From the NCBI RefSeq assembly GCF_000429625.1, contig NZ_AUCF01000011.1:124001-188000 (forward strand): a stretch of 64,000 bases of DNA, read 5' to 3'. The translations under genes were made by a program, and so were the position numbers. Shown one piece after another: positions 53,963 to 62,800 of this stretch. Source of the stretch: Azospirillum halopraeferens DSM 3675 (lineage in GTDB: Bacteria > Pseudomonadota > Alphaproteobacteria > Azospirillales > Azospirillaceae). The first letter of the stretch is position 1; every line of letters starts with the position of its first letter. The notes beneath the pieces were generated by a model that saw only the letters and a list, made by a program, of their open reading frames with translations, had not been told where the DNA came from and ran no database searches.

Positions 53963-55081
53963 ATGCGCATCGACATCCACGCGATCACCAAACGGTTCGG
54001 GACCTACACCGCGCTCGACGGCGTCGACCTGCAGATCGGGGAGGGGGAGCTGGTCGCCCTCCTGGGCCCCTCCGGGTCGGGCAAGACGACCCTGCTGCGC
54101 ATCATCGCCGGGCTGGAGACGGCCGATGCCGGCCGCATCCTGTTCGCCGGCGAGGACGCCCTGCGCCGCCACCCCCGCGACCGGCAGGTCGGCTTCGTGT
54201 TCCAGCACTACGCCCTGTTCCGCCACATGACGGTGTTCGACAACGTGGCGTTCGGGCTTCAGGTCCGGCCGCGGTCGCAGCGTCCGCCGAAGGCCGACAT
54301 CGCCCGGCGGGTGCACGAGCTGCTGCGTCTGGTCCAGCTCGACTGGACCGCCGACCGCTATCCGTCGCAGCTTTCCGGCGGCCAGCGCCAGCGCATCGCG
54401 CTGGCCCGCGCGCTGGCCATCGAGCCGCGGGTGCTGCTGCTGGACGAGCCGTTCGGCGCCCTCGACGCCAGGGTGCGCAAGGACCTGCGGCGCTGGCTGC
54501 GCGATCTGCACGATTCCATGGGGATCACCAGCGTCTTCGTGACCCACGACCAGGAGGAGGCGCTGGAGCTGGCCGACCGGGTCGTGGTGATGAACCACGG
54601 CCGCATCGAACAGGTGGGCACGCCGGGCGCCGTGTACCGCGAGCCCGCCTCCGCCTTCGTCTACGACTTCCTGGGCGACGCCAACCGCATCGAGTGCCTG
54701 ATCGACGGCGGGCAGGCTCGGCTGGCCGGGGGCGGGACGCCGCTGGGCGGGGTAACGGGCCACGCCGGTCCGGCGACGGTGTACGTGCGCCCCCACGACA
54801 TCGACCTGCTGCCGGGCGGCGGCGAGGGGACGGCCGGCACCGTCCGGCGGGTCTACGAGGTCGGGCCGCTGGTGCGCGCCGAGGTGGACTGGAACGGCAC
54901 CACCCTGGAGGTGGCGCTGCCCCCCGAGCGGCAGGAGACGCCGTTGCGGGCGGGGGACGCCGTGCGCGTCGTCGTCCACCGCGGCCTGGTCTTCCCGAAG
55001 GAGCGGCCGGCCGGGGCGGAGCCGCTGCACCTCGTCCCGTTCCGCGGCGGTGCCGTGGCCGGCGTCGGCCGCCGCGCCTGA
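53963..55081 (+). CDS. cysA: Sulfate ABC transporter ATPase CysA
   Basis: 372 residues from ATG 53963 with GGAG nine bases before. ABC motifs: Walker [13 protein letters not shown], the [13 protein letters not shown]-loop, signature [15 protein letters not shown], Walker [13 protein letters not shown] and switch [13 protein letters not shown]. The C-terminal domain (TOBE-like) has [15 protein letters not shown], typical of CysA. It powers sulfate uptake through CysTW. Confidence 0.95.
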   Translation: MRIDIHAITKRFGTYTALDGVDLQIGEGELVALLGPSGSGKTTLLRIIAGLETADAGRILFAGEDALRRHPRDRQVGFVFQHYALFRHMTVFDNVAFGLQVRPRSQRPPKADIARRVHELLRLVQLDWTADRYPSQLSGGQRQRIALARALAIEPRVLLLDEPFGALDARVRKDLRRWLRDLHDSMGITSVFVTHDQEEALELADRVVVMNHGRIEQVGTPGAVYREPASAFVYDFLGDANRIECLIDGGQARLAGGGTPLGGVTGHAGPATVYVRPHDIDLLPGGGEGTAGTVRRVYEVGPLVRAEVDWNGTTLEVALPPERQETPLRAGDAVRVVVHRGLVFPKERPAGAEPLHLVPFRGGAVAGVGRRA

Positions 55082-55170
55082 GGGCGCGGGCGGGTGCGCG
55101 GCGATCCCGCTTGCCAGCGCCCGCCGTCCGTGCACCATCGGCACGGGGAAGGACCGGGAACGGGCGGGCG

Positions 55171-56913
55171 ATGGGGTTCGATCAGGCGGTGCTGACCGCC
55201 ATCCTCGCGGCGATGCTGGCGGCGTTCGCCGCGGGGCGGTGGCGCTACGACGTGGTGGCGGTGGCCGGGCTGATGGCCGCGGTCCTCGCCGGGCCGGTGC
55301 CGGCGGCGGTCGCCTTCAGCGGCTTTGCCAACCCCGCGGTGATCACCGTGGCGGCGGTCCTCGTCCTGTCGCGGGCGGCGACGCGCTCGGGCGCGTTCGA
55401 CCGGCTGGCCGGCGGGCTGCTCGCCGGCACCCGGACGGTGCCGGTCCAGCTTGCCATTCTCTGCGGTCTCGGTGCCGTGGCGTCGGCGTTCATGAACAAC
55501 ATCGGCGCCATCTCCCTGTTCATCCCGGTGGCGCTCGGGCTGGCCCGCCGCCACGGCCGGTCACCGGGGCTGTATCTGATGCCCCTGTCCTACGCCACGC
55601 TGCTGGGCGGCATGATCTCGCTGATCGGCACGCCGGCCAACCTGCTGGTGTCGCAGGTCCGCGCCGACGCCACGGGCGCGCCCTTCGGCCTTCTCTCCTT
55701 CGCGGCGGTGGGGGTGCCGCTGGCGGCGCTGGGGGTCGCCTACCTCGCCCTGGTCGGCTGGCGCTGCCTGCCCGCGGCGCGCGACGGCGGGGGCGAGGAG
55801 GCGGCGGCGGTGATCGGCCCCTTCGACACCGAACTGGTCGTCACGCCCGCATCCCGACACGCCGGGCGGACGGTGGCCGACCTGGAGCGCGACGCCGGGG
55901 TGGAGGTCCACGCCATCGTGCGGGACGGGCGCCGGGTGTTCGCCCGTCTCGACCGCGAGGCGGTTCGGGAGGGCGACGTGCTGGCGGTGCGGGCGGCTGC
56001 GGACGCGCTGCGCCGCCTCGCCCGCGCGCCGGGGCTGGCCATCGCCGCCGGGCCCGGCAGCGGCGGCGCCCTGACGGAGGTGGTGGTGGCGCCGGATTCG
56101 CTCATGCAGGGGAGCTGCGCCCTGACCCTCGACCTGGAGGACCGCTGGGGTGTGACCCTGGTGGCCGCCGCCCGCCGGGGCCGGCGCAACGAGGGGCGGC
56201 TGGCCGAGGCGACCCTGTCGACCGGCGACGTCCTGCTGCTGCGCGGCGATCCCGCGGCGGCCGGCCGCGCCGCCGCCGACCTCGGCGGGCTGGTCCTGGC
56301 CGAGCGGGATCTGGCGCTGCCGCAGCCGCGTTCGGGCGTCGCCGCCGCCATCTTCGGCACCGCGGTCCTGGCGGCGGCCCTGGGGTTCGGGCGGCCGGAG
56401 ATCGTGTTCATGGCCGGTGTCCTGGCGCTGGTGCTGATCGGCGGCGAGCGCCCGTCCGAGGTCTATCGCGGGGTCGAGTGGCCGGTGATCGTGCTGCTGG
56501 CGGCGATGATCCCCCTGGGCGAGGCGTTGCAGACCACCGGCACGGCCGGGCTGGCGGCCGGCAGCGTGCTGGCGGTGGCGGGCGGTGCCGGGCCGGCCGT
56601 CCTGCTGGTGCTGGTGCTCGCGGCCACCATGCTGCTGACGCCGGTGCTCAACAACCCGGCCACGGTCGCGGTGATGGCGCCGGTGGCCCTGGATCTGGCC
56701 GGCCGGCTCGGCGTGTCGGCGGACCCCTTCCTGGTCGCGGTCGCCATCGGCGCCTCGTGCGACTTCCTCACCCCCTTCGGGCACCACAACAACGCCCTGG
56801 TGATGGGCCCCGGCGGCTACCGGTTCGGCGACTTCGCCCGCGTCGGCGCGGGCCTGGAGGTGCTGGTCCTCGTCGCCGCCCCCGTCCTCATCCTCCTGGC
56901 CTGGCCGTGGTAG
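55171..56913 (+). CDS. SLC13-type anion permease with two TrkA-C domains
   Basis: 580 residues from ATG 55171. Membrane helices fill both ends. The middle (about 205-385) holds two TrkA-C/RCK-C-like domains (FDTELVVTPASRHAGRTVAD and LTEVVVAPDSLMQGSCALTL). The helix-end loops SAFMNNIGAISLFIPVAL, MISLIGTPANLLVS and TPVLNNPATVAVMAPVAL are the duplicated transport motifs of the SLC13/SAC1 group. Members move sulfate or dicarboxylates. It follows cysA by about 90 bases, so sulfate is the likely substrate. Confidence 0.88.
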   Translation: MGFDQAVLTAILAAMLAAFAAGRWRYDVVAVAGLMAAVLAGPVPAAVAFSGFANPAVITVAAVLVLSRAATRSGAFDRLAGGLLAGTRTVPVQLAILCGLGAVASAFMNNIGAISLFIPVALGLARRHGRSPGLYLMPLSYATLLGGMISLIGTPANLLVSQVRADATGAPFGLLSFAAVGVPLAALGVAYLALVGWRCLPAARDGGGEEAAAVIGPFDTELVVTPASRHAGRTVADLERDAGVEVHAIVRDGRRVFARLDREAVREGDVLAVRAAADALRRLARAPGLAIAAGPGSGGALTEVVVAPDSLMQGSCALTLDLEDRWGVTLVAAARRGRRNEGRLAEATLSTGDVLLLRGDPAAAGRAAADLGGLVLAERDLALPQPRSGVAAAIFGTAVLAAALGFGRPEIVFMAGVLALVLIGGERPSEVYRGVEWPVIVLLAAMIPLGEALQTTGTAGLAAGSVLAVAGGAGPAVLLVLVLAATMLLTPVLNNPATVAVMAPVALDLAGRLGVSADPFLVAVAIGASCDFLTPFGHHNNALVMGPGGYRFGDFARVGAGLEVLVLVAAPVLILLAWPW

Positions 56914-57214
56914 GGGAAGGGGGCCGGCGGCATCCCCGATCCGCTGACGCGGGCGCATCGGATGGAAATGGACGGACCAATGGCGGGGAGGCAGCACCGA
57001 CGCTTCCCCCTTGCGGGTCAGGCCCGCCGTGATCCCGATGGACGCCGACGTCCGGCACGGCGCCGGCCCGGGCAGGGAAATCCCGCCGTCGGGCCGGGTT
57101 GACTTGGCGGCGGCTCCCCATACTATCGGCCGCCGGTGCGCAAATACGCGGGGGCGGGGCTGTGACGCACGGTGTCCAGGGGAACGCGGGGCGTTGCCGC
57201 CCCGCGGTGTGCCG
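56914..57214. other. Intergenic region before chrA
   Basis: About 300 bases with no supported gene. It is GC-rich without an evident promoter; the chrA promoter should be here. Confidence 0.35.
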
Positions 57215-58450
57215 GTGAGTGCGCACGCCGCCGCGCCGGAGCGCGCCGTCCGCGGCAGCGCCCGGGAGGTCTTCCGGGTGTTCCTCGGGCTGGGGCTGAC
57301 GTCGTTCGGCGGACCGGTCGCCCATCTCGGCTACTTTCGCGACATGTTCGTGGTGCGCCGCCGCTGGCTGGGGGAGCACGCCTACGCCGATCTGGTGGCT
57401 CTGTGCCAGTTCCTGCCGGGGCCGGCTTCCAGCCAGGTGGGCATGGCCATCGGCCTGCAACGGGCGGGCTACGCCGGCCTGCTCGCCGCCTGGGTGGCCT
57501 TCACGCTGCCGTCGGCCCTGCTCCTGGTGGCCTTTGCCTACGGCGCCGGCGCGCTGGGGGCCGACGCCGGCACCGGCTGGATCCAGGGGCTGAAGGCCGC
57601 CGCCGTGGCCGTGGTGGCCCACGCGGTGCTGGGCATGGCCCGCACCCTGGCGGCGGACCGCGAGCGCGCCTCCATTGCCGTTCTCGGCATGATCGGAGCC
57701 ATGCTGGTTCCCGGCGCGGCGGGGCAGGTGGGCGTCATCGTCCTGGGCGGCCTGGCCGGCCTGGCGGCGGTGCGACCGGCGGCCGTGGTCGGCGCGGCGG
57801 TCGGCGAGGCGGGGGAGGGCGGTGGTCTGTCGGTCCCCGTCCGGCGCCGCACCGGGCTGGTCTTCCTGGCGCTGTTCGCGGCGCTGCTGGCGGGGCTGCC
57901 CCTGCTCGCCGCGGCGACGGGCGACCCGGCTCTGTTGCTGGCCGACAGCTTCTACCGCGCGGGGGCGCTGGTGTTCGGCGGCGGGCATGTGGTGCTGCCG
58001 CTGCTCCAGGCGGAGGTGGTCGACACCGGGCTGGTCGGGCGGGAGGCGTTCCTGGCCGGCTACGGCGCAGCGCAGGCGGTGCCGGGACCCCTGTTCACCT
58101 TCGCCGCCTATCTCGGCGCGGTCACGCAGGCACCGCCCACCGGCATCGCCGGCGCCGTCATCGCGCTGGTGGCGATCTTCGTGCCCTCGGCCCTGCTGGT
58201 CATCGGAGGCGTGCCGTTCTGGAGCCGCCTGCGCACCGACCCGGCGGCCCGGCGCGCGCTGGCCGGGGTCAACGCCGCGGTGGTCGGGCTGCTGGCGGCG
58301 GCGCTGTATGACCCGGTGTTCACCGAAGGCATCACCTCGCACACCGCCATGGCCATCGCCGCGGCGGCCTTCGTGCTGCTGACGGCCTGGCGGACGCCGG
58401 CGTGGGCGGTGGTCATCGGCGCCGGCGCGGTCGGTTTCGCCTTCCTGTGA
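57215..58450 (+). CDS. chrA: Chromate transporter ChrA
   Basis: 411 residues from GTG 57215. Two homologous CHR domains: the first with LGLTSFGGPVAHLGYFRDMF and LCQFLPGPASSQVGMAIG, the second with LVFGGGHVVLPLLQAEVV and GYGAAQAVPGPLFTFAAY. About ten to twelve membrane helices. CHR proteins expel chromate, a sulfate analogue taken up by sulfate transporters, so its place near cys genes makes sense. The exact start is uncertain; other GTG codons are nearby. Confidence 0.9.
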   Translation: MSAHAAAPERAVRGSAREVFRVFLGLGLTSFGGPVAHLGYFRDMFVVRRRWLGEHAYADLVALCQFLPGPASSQVGMAIGLQRAGYAGLLAAWVAFTLPSALLLVAFAYGAGALGADAGTGWIQGLKAAAVAVVAHAVLGMARTLAADRERASIAVLGMIGAMLVPGAAGQVGVIVLGGLAGLAAVRPAAVVGAAVGEAGEGGGLSVPVRRRTGLVFLALFAALLAGLPLLAAATGDPALLLADSFYRAGALVFGGGHVVLPLLQAEVVDTGLVGREAFLAGYGAAQAVPGPLFTFAAYLGAVTQAPPTGIAGAVIALVAIFVPSALLVIGGVPFWSRLRTDPAARRALAGVNAAVVGLLAAALYDPVFTEGITSHTAMAIAAAAFVLLTAWRTPAWAVVIGAGAVGFAFL

Positions 58451-58759
58451 CCGCCGGGCCCGGCGCTTTCTTCTTGTGTGCGGGCGCGAAAGGTTCTAAG
58501 GATCGTGGGACCTTTCGCCGCACCGGCGGCTTCTCGCTGCACGAGTCCAATGTAAAGATTTCCGCATCAGAATGTTGGCAGGGCTGAACTCCCTGTCCTG
58601 ATCGTCGGATGCTTTTGACATTGCCGGCCGGTATTCGGCCGCAGCCGAGCGATTCGATTCCATTCCATGTCGTATACAGGCGCCGTCGCGGAACGCATTC
58701 GATCCGTTCCGACGCGATGAGATCCGTCGCCCCGGCGCAAGCACAGGATTCCCACACGC
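58451..58759. other. Intergenic region before the SulP gene
   Basis: About 310 bases, AT-richer than its surroundings. CGAAAGGT (about 58489) pairs with ACCTTTCG (about 58512) as a small inverted repeat. TTTTGACATTG near 58613 could be a promoter -35 region, but no matching -10 is clear. No gene seen. Confidence 0.4.
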
Positions 58760-60241
58760 ATGCGTCTGTCCGAACTCCGCAGGGAGTGGTTTCCCGACAT
58801 TCCGCGCGATCTCCTGGCCGGAATGGTCGTGGCACTGGCGCTGATTCCCGAGGCCATCGCCTTTTCCATCATTGCCGGCGTCGACCCCAAGGTCGGGCTC
58901 TACGCCTCTTTCTGCATCGCGGTCGTCATCGCCTTCGCCGGCGGGCGGCCGGGCATGATCTCCGCCGCCACGGGGGCCATGGCACTGGTCATGGTCGATC
59001 TGGTGCGCGACCACGGCCTGCAATACCTGCTGGTGGCGACGCTGCTGACCGGCGTCTTCCAGATCGCGGCGGGTGTGCTGCGGCTGGGCGCCGTGATGAC
59101 GTTCGTCTCGCGGTCCGTCATGACGGGGTTCGTCAACGCCCTGGCCATCCTGATCTTCATGGCCCAGTTGCCGGAGTTCGTCGGGGCGGGGTGGCAGATG
59201 TACGCCATGGTGGCGGCCGGGCTGGCGATCATCTACCTGCTGCCGCGGGTCACCACGGCGGTGCCGTCGCCGCTGGTGTGCATCGTGGTGCTGACGGCGG
59301 TGTCGATCGGGCTGGGGCTGGATCTGCGGACGGTCGGCGACATGGGGGAGCTGCCATCGACGCTGCCCGTGTTCCTGTTGCCCGATGTGCCGCTGACCCT
59401 GGACACGCTGTGGATCGTGTTGCCGACGTCCCTGACGCTGGCGGTGGTCGGGCTTCTGGAATCCCTGATGACGGCGCAGATCGTCGACGATCTCACCGAC
59501 ACCGACAGCGACAAGAACCGCGAATGCGCCGGCCAGGGGGTGGCCAACATCGTGTCCGGCCTGTTCGGCGGGATGGCCGGCTGCGCCATGATCGGCCAGT
59601 CGGTGATCAACGTGAAGTCGGGCGGCCGCGGCCGTCTTTCGACGCTGTTCGCCGGGTCGTTCCTCCTGTTCCTCATTCTGGTGCTGGACGCCTGGGTGAG
59701 CCGCATCCCCATGGCGGCCCTGGTCGCCGTGATGATCATGGTGTCCATCGGGACCTTTAGTTGGGCCTCGCTGCGCAATCTGCGCGACCATCCGAAAAGC
59801 TCCAGCATCGTCATGCTGGGCACGGTGGCCGTCGTCGTCGTCACCCATGATCTGGCGCAGGGCGTGCTGGTCGGCGTGCTGCTCAGCGCCCTGTTCTTCG
59901 CCCGCAAGGTGGCGCAGATCGTGCGCATCACCTCGCAGGCGTCGGCCGACGGGGCACAGCGGACCTACCGGGTGGCCGGACAGATCTTCTTCGCGTCCGC
60001 CGGCACCTTCGTCTCCGCCTTCGATTTCAGGGAGGCGCCGGACCGGGTGGAGATCGATCTGACGCGCGCCCACTTCTGGGACATCTCGGCCGTGGCGGCC
60101 CTGGACAAGGTGGTGCTGAAGTTCCGCCGCGAAGGCACCCGGGTCGACCTGATCGGGCTGAGCGAGGCCAACGCCACGCTGGTCGACAAGCTCGCCATCC
60201 ATGACAAGCCGGGCGCCCTGGAGCGCCTGATGGGCCACTGA
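58760..60241 (+). CDS. SulP family anion transporter with STAS domain
   Basis: 493 residues. It has the SulP layout: N-terminal [20 protein letters not shown], about 12-14 membrane helices, [17 protein letters not shown] and the [20 protein letters not shown] loop. The C-terminal STAS domain (from about 405) has [17 protein letters not shown] and [16 protein letters not shown]. SulP proteins carry sulfate, bicarbonate or other anions. It is 13 bases before the universal-stress-protein gene, a pairing that suggests stress-linked control of transport. Confidence 0.92.
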   Translation: MRLSELRREWFPDIPRDLLAGMVVALALIPEAIAFSIIAGVDPKVGLYASFCIAVVIAFAGGRPGMISAATGAMALVMVDLVRDHGLQYLLVATLLTGVFQIAAGVLRLGAVMTFVSRSVMTGFVNALAILIFMAQLPEFVGAGWQMYAMVAAGLAIIYLLPRVTTAVPSPLVCIVVLTAVSIGLGLDLRTVGDMGELPSTLPVFLLPDVPLTLDTLWIVLPTSLTLAVVGLLESLMTAQIVDDLTDTDSDKNRECAGQGVANIVSGLFGGMAGCAMIGQSVINVKSGGRGRLSTLFAGSFLLFLILVLDAWVSRIPMAALVAVMIMVSIGTFSWASLRNLRDHPKSSSIVMLGTVAVVVVTHDLAQGVLVGVLLSALFFARKVAQIVRITSQASADGAQRTYRVAGQIFFASAGTFVSAFDFREAPDRVEIDLTRAHFWDISAVAALDKVVLKFRREGTRVDLIGLSEANATLVDKLAIHDKPGALERLMGH

Positions 60242-60254
60242 GGAAACCGTCACC

Positions 60255-61109
60255 ATGGCCAAAGTTCTCGCCTGCACCGACGGCTCCGTCTACGCGGCCT
60301 CCGTCTACGATCACGCCGCCTGGGCCGCCGTCCGCCTATCGGCGGGTGTCCGGGTCCTGCACGCGCTGGACCATGCCCGCGACCGCGCCGCGGCCGCCGA
60401 TCTGAGCGGCAGCATCGGCATTGACGCCCGGGAAGACCTGCTGGAGGAACTCACCCGCCTGGACGAGGCGCGGGGGCGGCTGGCCCGGCGTACGTCGAAG
60501 CTGATCCTTCAGGATGCCGGCAGCCGCCTGCTGTCGGCCGGTGTCACCGACGTCACCCTGACCCAGCGGCACGGCTCCCTCGTTGAAACGCTCGACGCCT
60601 TCGAGGATGGTGCCGAACTGATCGTGATCGGCAAGCGCGGCGAGGCGGCCGACTTCGCCACCCTGCACCTGGGCGCCAACATCGAACGGGTGATCCGTGC
60701 CAGCCGCCGGCCGGTGCTGGTGGCGTCGCGCGCCTTCCGCCCCGTCGAACGCTTTCTCATCGCCTTCGATGGCGGCCCCAGCGCCCGCAAGGCGGTGGAG
60801 TACGCGTCCCGCAAGCCGCTGCTGAAAGGGCTGGAGTGTCACCTGGTGATGGCCGGCCGGCCGGTTGCCGGCCATGAGGAGGTGCTGGCCGGGGCATGCG
60901 ACACGCTGGAACGCAGCGGCCTGACGGTCTGCCCGGCCCTGCTGCCCGGGGAACCGGAGGAGGTCATCGCCGCGCAGGTGGCCGAACGCGACATCGGCCT
61001 GCTGGTGATGGGAGCGTACGGCCACTCCCGCATCCGCCAGCTCATCGTCGGCAGCACCACCACGACGATGATCCGCACCTGCCAGGTGCCCGTTCTGATG
61101 TTCCGCTAG
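60255..61109 (+). CDS. Universal stress protein, two Usp domains
   Basis: 284 residues: two UspA-like domains in tandem. The first begins KVLACTDGSVYAAS and ends with IVIGKRGEAADFATLHLGAN; the second begins RFLIAFDGGPSARKA and ends VMGAYGHSRIRQLIVGSTTT. The second domain's G-x2-G-x9-GS(T) loop matches ATP-binding Usp proteins. AGGAAACC precedes the ATG. It is cotranscribed with the SulP gene. Confidence 0.93.
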   Translation: MAKVLACTDGSVYAASVYDHAAWAAVRLSAGVRVLHALDHARDRAAAADLSGSIGIDAREDLLEELTRLDEARGRLARRTSKLILQDAGSRLLSAGVTDVTLTQRHGSLVETLDAFEDGAELIVIGKRGEAADFATLHLGANIERVIRASRRPVLVASRAFRPVERFLIAFDGGPSARKAVEYASRKPLLKGLECHLVMAGRPVAGHEEVLAGACDTLERSGLTVCPALLPGEPEEVIAAQVAERDIGLLVMGAYGHSRIRQLIVGSTTTTMIRTCQVPVLMFR

Positions 61110-61170
61110 ATCGGATCGCGTTAAATCGGAACCGATTTGACGCGTGAATCCGATCGCTTACCAAAATGCC

Positions 61171-61208
61171 GGAGCAACATGCGTTTCACATAAAACGCAT
61201 GTTGCTCC
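61171..61208. terminator. Terminator-like hairpin between uspA-like gene and rlmH
   Basis: GGAGCAACATGCGTTT, six bases, then AAACGCATGTTGCTCC: a perfect 16-base stem between two converging genes. On the minus strand ATTTT follows after three bases, which suits termination of rlmH. Just before it (61115-61165) lies an imperfect GATCGGAT/ATCCGATC repeat that resembles a dispersed repeat element. Confidence 0.7.
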
Positions 61209-61215
61209 AGGCGGT

Positions 61216-61674
61216 TCACGCCCGGTGGTACGGGTGTCCCGCCAGGATCTGCTGGGCGCGGTAGAGCTGTTCGGCCAGCATGCCGCGCACCAGCATGTGC
61301 GGCCAGGTCATGGGGCCGAAGGACAGCAGCAGGTCGGCGCGGCGGCGCACCGCCTCGCCATGGCCGTCGGCGCCGCCGATCAGGAAGGCCACGTCACCCG
61401 CCGACCCGTCGCGCCAGCCGCCCAGGCGGCGGGCGAAAGCGGCGCTGTCCAGGGCGGCGCCGCGCTCATCCAGCGCCACCACGGTTGCCGTGGCGGGGAT
61501 CGCGGCGAGCAACAGATCGGCCTCCCGCTGCTTCAGCTCGTCGGGGGGAAGGCGCTTCTTCACCTCCACCTCCTTCAGCGTCAGCGGCCAGCTCAGGCGG
61601 CCGGTGTACTCGGCGTACAGGTCACGCGCCGGTCCGCCCCGTGACCGCCCGACCGCGGCAAGCCACAGGCGCAT
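61216..61674 (-). CDS. rlmH: 23S rRNA pseudouridine-1915 N3-methyltransferase
   Basis: 152 residues. A SPOUT-fold methylase that modifies helix 69 of 23S rRNA. Typical parts are MRLWLAAVGR at the start, VVALDERGAALDS, VAFLIGGADGHG (SAM loop) and the C-terminal LVRGMLAEQLYRAQQILAGH PYH. GGAAGGAC precedes the ATG. It is the last gene of the proA-nadD-rsfS-rlmH run, an order found in many alphaproteobacteria. Confidence 0.96.
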   Translation of the reverse strand: MRLWLAAVGRSRGGPARDLYAEYTGRLSWPLTLKEVEVKKRLPPDELKQREADLLLAAIPATATVVALDERGAALDSAAFARRLGGWRDGSAGDVAFLIGGADGHGEAVRRRADLLLSFGPMTWPHMLVRGMLAEQLYRAQQILAGHPYHRA

Positions 61675-61727
61675 GCAGCCGTCCTTCCCTGTCCCGTCTC
61701 GTCCTCAGGCCGCGCGGCGGCGGGCGG

Positions 61728-62138
61728 TCACGCCCACAGCCGCTGGGGCTCGACGGCCGGAGCCTCCAGGCCCCACATCTTCTCGATGTTGTAGAAGCTG
61801 CGGACCTCGGGGCGGAACAGGTGGACGATGACGTCGCCGGCGTCGATCAGCACCCAGTCGCACTGGGGCATCCCTTCGATCTCGACGTGGCGGATGCCGA
61901 TGTCCCGGACCTTCTCGCGCAGGCGGTCGGCCATCGCGGCGATGTGGCGGGCGTTGCGGCCGGACGCCACGATCATGTAGTCGGCGATGCTGGTCTTGCC
62001 GGCGAGGTCGATGACCACGATGTGGTCGGCCTGGTCGTCGTCCAGGGACTTCTCGATCAGCGCCTTGAGTTCCTGCGGAACGGGCGCGGGCGGCACCGGA
62101 GCGGTGACCGTGTGAAGATGCGTGTTGATGGTTCTCAC
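61728..62138 (-). CDS. rsfS: Ribosomal silencing factor
   Basis: 136 residues from GTG 62138, the only good start in frame. RsfS binds ribosomal protein L14 and keeps ribosomal subunits apart when nutrients are short. Marks are DIVVIDLAGK-like IVVIDLAGKTSIADYMIVAS, then EGMPQCDWVLIDAGDVIVHL and FRPEVRSFYNIEKMW. It begins 5 bases after nadD, so both are in one operon. Confidence 0.95.
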   Translation of the reverse strand: MRTINTHLHTVTAPVPPAPVPQELKALIEKSLDDDQADHIVVIDLAGKTSIADYMIVASGRNARHIAAMADRLREKVRDIGIRHVEIEGMPQCDWVLIDAGDVIVHLFRPEVRSFYNIEKMWGLEAPAVEPQRLWA

Positions 62139-62143
62139 CTCTG

Positions 62144-62800
62144 TTACCGGGGTTCCGATCCGCGGGCCCGCGCCCGCCGGATCGCCGTCGCCGAGGCCGG
62201 GTGCAGCGGGTTTCTCAGGAACGCCCATGCTGGCGGCGCCAGGGCGGCCAGTTCCCGAACCCGATGTTCGGACACCCGACGACGGGCATAACGCCGGGCG
62301 GCCATACCCCCCAACGCACCAAGAGAATAAGTTGGTCGGCTGAAGACCGCAATGGGGACCATACGGAAGATTTTCGTCCAGCGCTGCCAGCGCGGAATCT
62401 GCCGCAGGTTGTCGGCGCCCATCAGCCAGACGAAGCGGGTGCGGGGGAACCGCCGCGTCAGCGCCGCCAGGGTATCGGCGGTGTAGCGGGTGCCCAGTTC
62501 GCCTTCCAGCAGCGTCGGCACGATGCGGGGATGGCGGGCGGCGGTGCTGGCTTCGGCCAGCCGCTGCGCCGCCGGGGCCATGCCGTCGGCGGGCTTCAGC
62601 GGGTTCTGCGGGCTGACCAGCCACCACACCCGGTCGAGCCGCAGCGCCTTCAGGGCGTAGACGCTGATGTGGCGGTGCCCGGCGTGGGCGGGGTTGAAGG
62701 ACCCGCCCAGCAGGCCGATGCGCAGGCCGGCGTGCCGCGGCCCCGACCAACGGTTCACCGGCCGGTGGCGGGGCGCCGCCTCAGGGCCGGGTCTGCCCAT
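62144..62800 (-). CDS. nadD: Nicotinate-nucleotide adenylyltransferase
   Basis: 218 residues from ATG 62800, which overlaps proA by 20 bases; GTG 62758 is an alternative. The nucleotide loop is [17 protein letters not shown], with [10 protein letters not shown] in the middle and the late SATAIRRAR motif. It makes deamido-NAD from nicotinate mononucleotide and ATP. The first 25 residues are not family-like, which favours the shorter start. Confidence 0.94.
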   Translation of the reverse strand: MGRPGPEAAPRHRPVNRWSGPRHAGLRIGLLGGSFNPAHAGHRHISVYALKALRLDRVWWLVSPQNPLKPADGMAPAAQRLAEASTAARHPRIVPTLLEGELGTRYTADTLAALTRRFPRTRFVWLMGADNLRQIPRWQRWTKIFRMVPIAVFSRPTYSLGALGGMAARRYARRRVSEHRVRELAALAPPAWAFLRNPLHPASATAIRRARARGSEPR

